Below are positions 60,791 to 64,000 of a DNA stretch of 64,000 bases, one piece after another. How positions within the stretch are numbered: the stretch's first letter is position 1; each line of letters opens with the position of its first letter. The notes under the pieces were generated by a model, which was not told the origin of the DNA, made no database searches, and saw only the letters and a program-made list of their open reading frames with translations. The stretch comes from Bradyrhizobiaceae bacterium PARB1 (GTDB lineage: Bacteria; Pseudomonadota; Alphaproteobacteria; Rhizobiales; Xanthobacteraceae): assembly GCA_002256345.1 (NCBI GenBank), contig NKIY01000011.1, positions 111,680 through 175,679 of the forward strand, in the 5' to 3' direction. The position numbers were made by a program, and so were the translations under genes.

Positions 60791-60819
60791 AAGGCCGGGT
60801 TCAAAACCCGGCCTTTTTT
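60791..60819 (+). terminator. Terminator of the thiamine operon
   Basis: Stem GGCCGGGT / ACCCGGCC extended by AA/TT pairs, four-base loop, then TTTTTTG. About 30 bases after the thiC stop. Confidence 0.9.
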
Positions 60820-60901
60820 GTCAGCGCTTCGCTTGCATCCAGGAGCAGTCTTCGCGCAAGAATTGACCGTATCGTATTGCCCCTGACCGGAGACACCTGC
60901 C

Positions 60902-61285
60902 ATGCCCATCCAGCATTATCTCGCCCCTACCGGCATCAAGACGCCGCCACTATCCTATGCTGCGCGCGTGAGCGACCTGCTCTTCATCTCCGGAATCCCC
61001 GGATTCGACGACACGGGTATCTTGTCCGACAACTTTGAGACGCAGTTTGGCTTTGTTGTTCGCACGTTCAAACAAATACTCGCGGACGCCGATACCGATG
61101 TCACTCATCTCGTGAAGGTCAATGTGTTTCTGACGCGTGCATCCGATGTCGCAACCATGAACCGCCTATATGCCGACGCGTTTGGTCCCGCTCCCTACCC
61201 TGCACGTACCACATGTGTTGTTCAGGCTCTGCCAAATCCGGCGATGCTGATCGAGATCGAGGGCATAGCGTCGTTGATCAAGTAA
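60902..61285 (+). CDS. RidA/YjgF family protein
   Basis: 127 residues of the trimeric RidA fold. Motifs: SDLLFISGIPGFDDTG, VVRTFKQILADADTDVTHLVKVNVFLT, and YPARTTCVVQALPNPAMLIEIEGIA, with the Arg in PARTT that in RidA contacts the substrate's carboxylate. Members hydrolyse reactive enamines/imines from PLP enzymes. A link to the dehydroglycine made by ThiO nearby is tempting but unsupported, since a terminator separates them. Confidence 0.9.
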   Translation: MPIQHYLAPTGIKTPPLSYAARVSDLLFISGIPGFDDTGILSDNFETQFGFVVRTFKQILADADTDVTHLVKVNVFLTRASDVATMNRLYADAFGPAPYPARTTCVVQALPNPAMLIEIEGIASLIK

Positions 61286-61488
61286 AAGCAGTCCGCACGA
61301 GCCAAGTGACATATCGGCTGGGATCGATGTCTATGCATACGGTATGAACCAGTGCACGCTTTCTTGCGTCAAATAACCTGACGGCCGCATGGCGCCATGC
61401 GCGGCCCGCTCTGGCTGCGTTCATGCGTGCGCCCTATCCTCGCCGTCGTTACGAAGCATGCCGCCATAAGGCGTTGGAGACCTGATCG
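61286..61488. other. Intergenic gap, RidA gene to DUF3829 gene
   Basis: 203 bases with no gene. The 14-base palindrome GCATGGCGCCATGC (about 61387-61400) is the only clear structure. The upstream region of the DUF3829 gene has no obvious promoter that can be named. Confidence 0.4.
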
Positions 61489-62424
61489 ATGATTTCTATT
61501 CGCGCATTCGTCGTTGCTGCCGGCACGGCGATGGTTTTGGCATCCATCCACATCGACCACGCCGCAGCACAATCCTCCACCGCTACCGAAAAGCTCAATG
61601 CCTATGTCGGCTGCATCAACCGGCTGTCGTCGCGCGCCTATGACTCGCAGGCGCGCTATTTCAGCTGGGCGCCGAAATCGGGGCCGACCGGCAAGGAGCG
61701 CATCATCTATGGGCTCTACACGATCTACGACACCGACGACTGCAAGAAGGGCGTCGAGAGCGCCAATGCGCTGGAGCCGCGCGATGCGGCGCTGGAGGCG
61801 GCGGCCTCCGCCTATGTCAGCGCGGTGACGACGCTCGGGCCGCTGTTGAAGGAAGCGGACGATTACTACACGCAGGAGAACTACAAGGACGACAAGATGG
61901 CCAAGGGCCGCGCGCTGCATCCAAAGCTCGTCGCCGCCTGGGATGCATTCTCGGCCGCCGACAAGAACCTGCGTGCGGGTGTCGATGCCATCAATGACAA
62001 GCGCAAGCTGGAACAGCTCAAGGAGATCGAGGCCAAGGAAGGCAAGACAACGCGCTACCATGTCGAAGCCGTCATGATCGACGCCAAGCGCGTGCTGCGC
62101 CTGCAGGACACCGACAAGCCGGATATCGATGCGATCACCAAAGCGGTGGGCGACTATGAGGCCAGCGTGAAAGGCTTCGAGGATGCCAATGCAGCGGATG
62201 GCGGCAAGGTGTCGTCCTTCTTCACCAGCAACGCGAAAGCGGTGCTGGTGACATCAAAGCAGCTGATGCGCCGCATTCGCGACAAGGTGCCCTATACGTC
62301 CGGCCAGAAGATGATGATGCAGCCGGGCAGCGCCTGGATGGTGGAAGGCTCGCCGGCGCGGCTGCTGCGCGACTACAACCAGTTGGTGGATTCCTATAAC
62401 AGCATCGCGAAGTTTGGACGGTGA
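61489..62424 (+). CDS. DUF3829 family exported protein
   Basis: 311 residues with a signal peptide (about 1-28, ending AAAQS) and a helical DUF3829 domain (YiiG-like) over the rest: KLNAYVGCINRLSSRAYDS, YDTDDCKKGVESANALEP, then long amphipathic helices with many Lys, Asp and Ala. Two or three cysteines could form a disulfide. Some DUF3829 members are lipoproteins but there is no lipobox here. Function unknown, periplasmic by prediction. Confidence 0.82.
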   Translation: MISIRAFVVAAGTAMVLASIHIDHAAAQSSTATEKLNAYVGCINRLSSRAYDSQARYFSWAPKSGPTGKERIIYGLYTIYDTDDCKKGVESANALEPRDAALEAAASAYVSAVTTLGPLLKEADDYYTQENYKDDKMAKGRALHPKLVAAWDAFSAADKNLRAGVDAINDKRKLEQLKEIEAKEGKTTRYHVEAVMIDAKRVLRLQDTDKPDIDAITKAVGDYEASVKGFEDANAADGGKVSSFFTSNAKAVLVTSKQLMRRIRDKVPYTSGQKMMMQPGSAWMVEGSPARLLRDYNQLVDSYNSIAKFGR

Positions 62425-62437
62425 GAGCAGTTTCTCT

Positions 62438-62556
62438 GTCGTGGCCGGGCTTGACCCGCCTGCGGGGCTGAAGCCCCTTCGGCGCGGCGTAAGCCCAGCC
62501 ATCCATCTTTGTCCTCGGGGCCCAAGATGGATCCCCGGGTCAAGCCCGGGGATGAC
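62438..62556. repeat. Dispersed inverted repeat, GGCCGGGCTTGACCCG type
   Basis: Left arm GGCCGGGCTTGACCCG with CCATCCATCTT, right arm CAAGATGGATCCCCGGGTCAAGCC CGGGGATGAC (written in two parts), nearly inverted. No gene. It lies between the DUF3829 gene and a CtrA-type site. Confidence 0.7.
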
Positions 62557-62603
62557 ATCGGAGCGCGAGACAACCAGGCAGCCTCGGCGCCTCGCTGATC
62601 CCG

Positions 62604-62618
62604 TTAACCTCTCGTTAA
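62604..62618. promoter_or_regulatory. CtrA-type box TTAA-N7-TTAA
   Basis: GTTAACCTCTCGTTAACC contains a perfect TTAA-N7-TTAA match to the full CtrA consensus, with C following the second TTAA. Located 97 bases before the ATG of the Fis-type gene, a typical promoter distance. CtrA controls flagellar and cell-cycle genes in alphaproteobacteria. Confidence 0.75.
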
Positions 62619-62714
62619 CCAAACGCGCCCACCCTGCCGGTGCGGCTGGGGTGCCGTTTGGTCTCGATGTATCGCTTCGCGCCCGCGAAGCGTGCGTTGA
62701 TCGGGAGGTTGCCG

Positions 62715-63023
62715 ATGCCCCAGAGTTTTGCCCGCGACAATCGTTTCGCACAGGAATGCACCGACACCCGTTCCGGTGACTGTTGCGATAGCTCCATCGA
62801 CATCGATGCGCTGGTGCCGGCTTCCGAGCCGAGCGAGGTCGTGCCGATGCTGGTCGGCGCCACCGTCGAGGAAGTCGAGCGCGAATTGATGCTGCAGACG
62901 CTGGCGCGCTGCGAAGGCAACCGGACGCATGCGGCGCGCGTGCTCGGCGTCTCGGTGCGGACGATGCGCAACAAGATCAAGCAGTATTCCGCCGATGGCA
63001 TCGACGTGCCGGCAAGTGGTTAG
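62715..63023 (+). CDS. Fis-type helix-turn-helix protein (FlbD-like C-terminus)
   Basis: 102 residues. A Fis/HTH_8 DNA-binding domain fills the C-terminal half: VEEVERELMLQTLARCEGNRTHAARVLGVSVRTMRNKIKQY, like the C-terminal domain of NtrC/FlbD sigma54 activators but with no AAA+ or receiver domain. The N-terminus is Cys/Asp rich (ECTDTRSGDCCDSSIDIDAL). Start at 62715 has GGGAGG eight bases ahead. Similar proteins are, as I recall, encoded near flagellar genes in Bradyrhizobium; flagellar control is an inference supported by the CtrA-type site. Confidence 0.85.
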   Translation: MPQSFARDNRFAQECTDTRSGDCCDSSIDIDALVPASEPSEVVPMLVGATVEEVERELMLQTLARCEGNRTHAARVLGVSVRTMRNKIKQYSADGIDVPASG

Positions 63024-63043
63024 CAGTTGTATCGGATCACGTT

Positions 63044-63238
63044 CTAATGCTCTGGCACGCGGCCGCGCGCGATACATCCACGTATCAGCCAATAGCAGCC
63101 GAAGCCGGCGCCGGCGCCACAAGCGGCATGCAGCATGGCGTTGAGCACGCTATAGGCGCCGCTCCACCAGAACATGCCAAGCGTCCAGACGGCGCCGAAG
63201 AGTGACGAAGCGAATTTCAGACGCGTGGACGGCAACAT
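63044..63238 (-). CDS. Small membrane protein
   Basis: 64 residues, MLPSTRLKFASSLFGAVWTL at the start, with two probable membrane segments (about 9-29 and 33-53, AACGAGAGFGCYWLI) and a basic end. GGGAG eight bases before the ATG at 63238. Converges on the Fis-type gene. No family recognised. Confidence 0.6.
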   Translation of the reverse strand: MLPSTRLKFASSLFGAVWTLGMFWWSGAYSVLNAMLHAACGAGAGFGCYWLIRGCIARGRVPEH

Positions 63239-63380
63239 GACTTGTCTCCCTGTGAGCCGCCCCTTTGACGCAGGCAGAGCGAAACAGGTTCGCATTGAAG
63301 TCGAACGTTCCGCGAATTGATGCCGTCATCCTTCCCCTGTTAAAAGTCACGCAATTGGAATCACGAATGGAGTAGAGAGC

Positions 63381-63878
63381 GTGGCGAAAGAGACGATCGA
63401 CCGGGCCGGATTGCGCGGCCCGCGCGGCGAGCCCGGCGCACCGGGGCCGCAGGGTCATCCTGGCCGCCCGGGCCCCGAAGGCGCACAAGGCAAGCCAGGC
63501 ATCGCCGGCAAGCCCGGCGCGCCCGGCAAACCCGGCCCGAAAGGATTGCGCGGCGATCAGGGCCCCATCGGCAAAGCCGGCCCCGCCGGACCGCAGGGCA
63601 AGGCCGGACCGCAGGGCCCACGCGGCGAGCAGGGGCCGCAGGGCCCGATCGGCATTCAGGGCGAACCGGGTCCGCGCGGCGAACAGGGCCCGCCCGGCAC
63701 GCTGCCGAGCTTCGAACAAATCCTGCCCTGGCTGCACATGATCTTCGATGCGTGGGAAGACCATCGCAAGATGCGCGAGCGCGAAGAAGCAGAACGCGAA
63801 GCCGCGCTGCTGCGCGAGCAACAGGAAATGGCCGAACGCGTCGCCGCCATGATCGAAACGGAATCCGCTGCGGCGTAA
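63381..63878 (+). CDS. Collagen-like protein with helical tail
   Basis: 165 residues starting at a GTG with GGAG ahead. Residues 10-108 are 33 uninterrupted G-X-Y triplets (for example [16 protein letters not shown]), with Pro in many X or Y positions and RGE, KGL and RGD-type charged triplets that stabilise bacterial triple helices without hydroxyproline. Residues 109-165 form a charged, heptad-rich helix ([20 protein letters not shown]) that could trimerise the collagen part. No signal peptide or membrane segment is seen, which is unusual, since known bacterial collagens are mostly surface or phage tail proteins. Confidence 0.85.
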   Translation: MAKETIDRAGLRGPRGEPGAPGPQGHPGRPGPEGAQGKPGIAGKPGAPGKPGPKGLRGDQGPIGKAGPAGPQGKAGPQGPRGEQGPQGPIGIQGEPGPRGEQGPPGTLPSFEQILPWLHMIFDAWEDHRKMREREEAEREAALLREQQEMAERVAAMIETESAAA

Positions 63879-64000
63879 GCGAAGCTTTGTCCCCATTTGA
63901 TTGATGGGTTTCCCCTCGGTTTGTGGTCTGCGATTCTTGGTTGTTCAGGCAGCCAGGAGGAGACTGAGGGCGATGGAGCTATCGGGCGAGGAAGCCGAAT
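63879..64000. other. Right end of the window
   Basis: No complete gene. An ATG at 63973 preceded by AGGAGGAGACTGAGGGCG opens a frame (M-E-L-S-G-E-E-A-E) that runs off the window, so a gene may start here. It cannot be identified from nine codons. Confidence 0.25.

Overview
The window looks like a chromosomal segment of an alphaproteobacterium of the Bradyrhizobium / Rhodopseudomonas / Afipia group (Nitrobacteraceae). The basis is high GC content, alphaproteobacterial versions of FtsZ, LpxC, BamD and Ddl, a thiOSGEC order behind a TPP riboswitch, a CtrA-type TTAA-N7-TTAA site, and many palindromic intergenic repeats of the kind I associate with that group. The genus is an inference from recalled protein resemblance, not from a search.

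Layout. Positions 1-6.4 kb carry a phytoene-dehydrogenase-like oxidoreductase, prmA, a small conserved-looking protein, a long M24 aminopeptidase P and a Bcr/CflA-type MFS exporter. Positions 6.6-37 kb, almost all on the minus strand, are a division and cell-wall (dcw) region. Read in the direction of transcription it runs rsmH-ftsL-ftsI-murE-murF-mraY-murD-ftsW-murG, then three unrelated genes (phosphotransferase, LysR, MFS), then murC-murB, an opposite-strand DUF4239 membrane gene, ddl, ftsQ-ftsA-ftsZ, lpxC, bamD, recN and ligA. This supplies nearly the whole lipid II pathway, the divisome core, the committed lipid A step, a BAM lipoprotein and two DNA-repair/replication genes. A GIY-YIG nuclease gene lies between ligA and recN; it is frameshifted and flanked by copies of a palindromic repeat. 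No mraZ is visible ahead of rsmH.

Positions 37.3-38.6 kb hold a peptidoglycan amidase with a C-terminal binding domain and the RNase P RNA gene with a strong terminator. Positions 38.7-44.6 kb are an export island: an ABC exporter, an EmrB/EmrA pair and a divergent TetR regulator with a perfect palindromic operator. A related imperfect site lies ahead of the ABC exporter. Positions 44.6-55.3 kb are mixed accessory and envelope genes: extensin-like lipoprotein, aldehyde dehydrogenase, a 28-residue hydrophobic peptide, DUF4403 protein, two PRC-barrel proteins, a Ser/Gly-rich protein, an OmpR-type two-component pair and a large polytopic membrane protein.

Positions 55.5-60.8 kb carry a small lytic transglycosylase and then the thiamine operon thiO-thiS-thiG-thiE-thiC, with a TPP riboswitch whose 3' end reaches the thiO ribosome-binding site and a strong terminator after thiC. 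The last 3 kb have a RidA-family protein, a DUF3829 protein, a Fis-type DNA-binding protein behind a CtrA-type site, a small membrane protein and a collagen-like protein with 33 uninterrupted G-X-Y triplets and a charged helical tail.

Most of the window is conserved core genome. The items most worth a second look are the repeat-bounded GIY-YIG gene, the collagen-like protein beside a CtrA-type site, the shared operator pattern ahead of the two exporters, the split dcw cluster, and the small ORFs with strong ribosome-binding sites.
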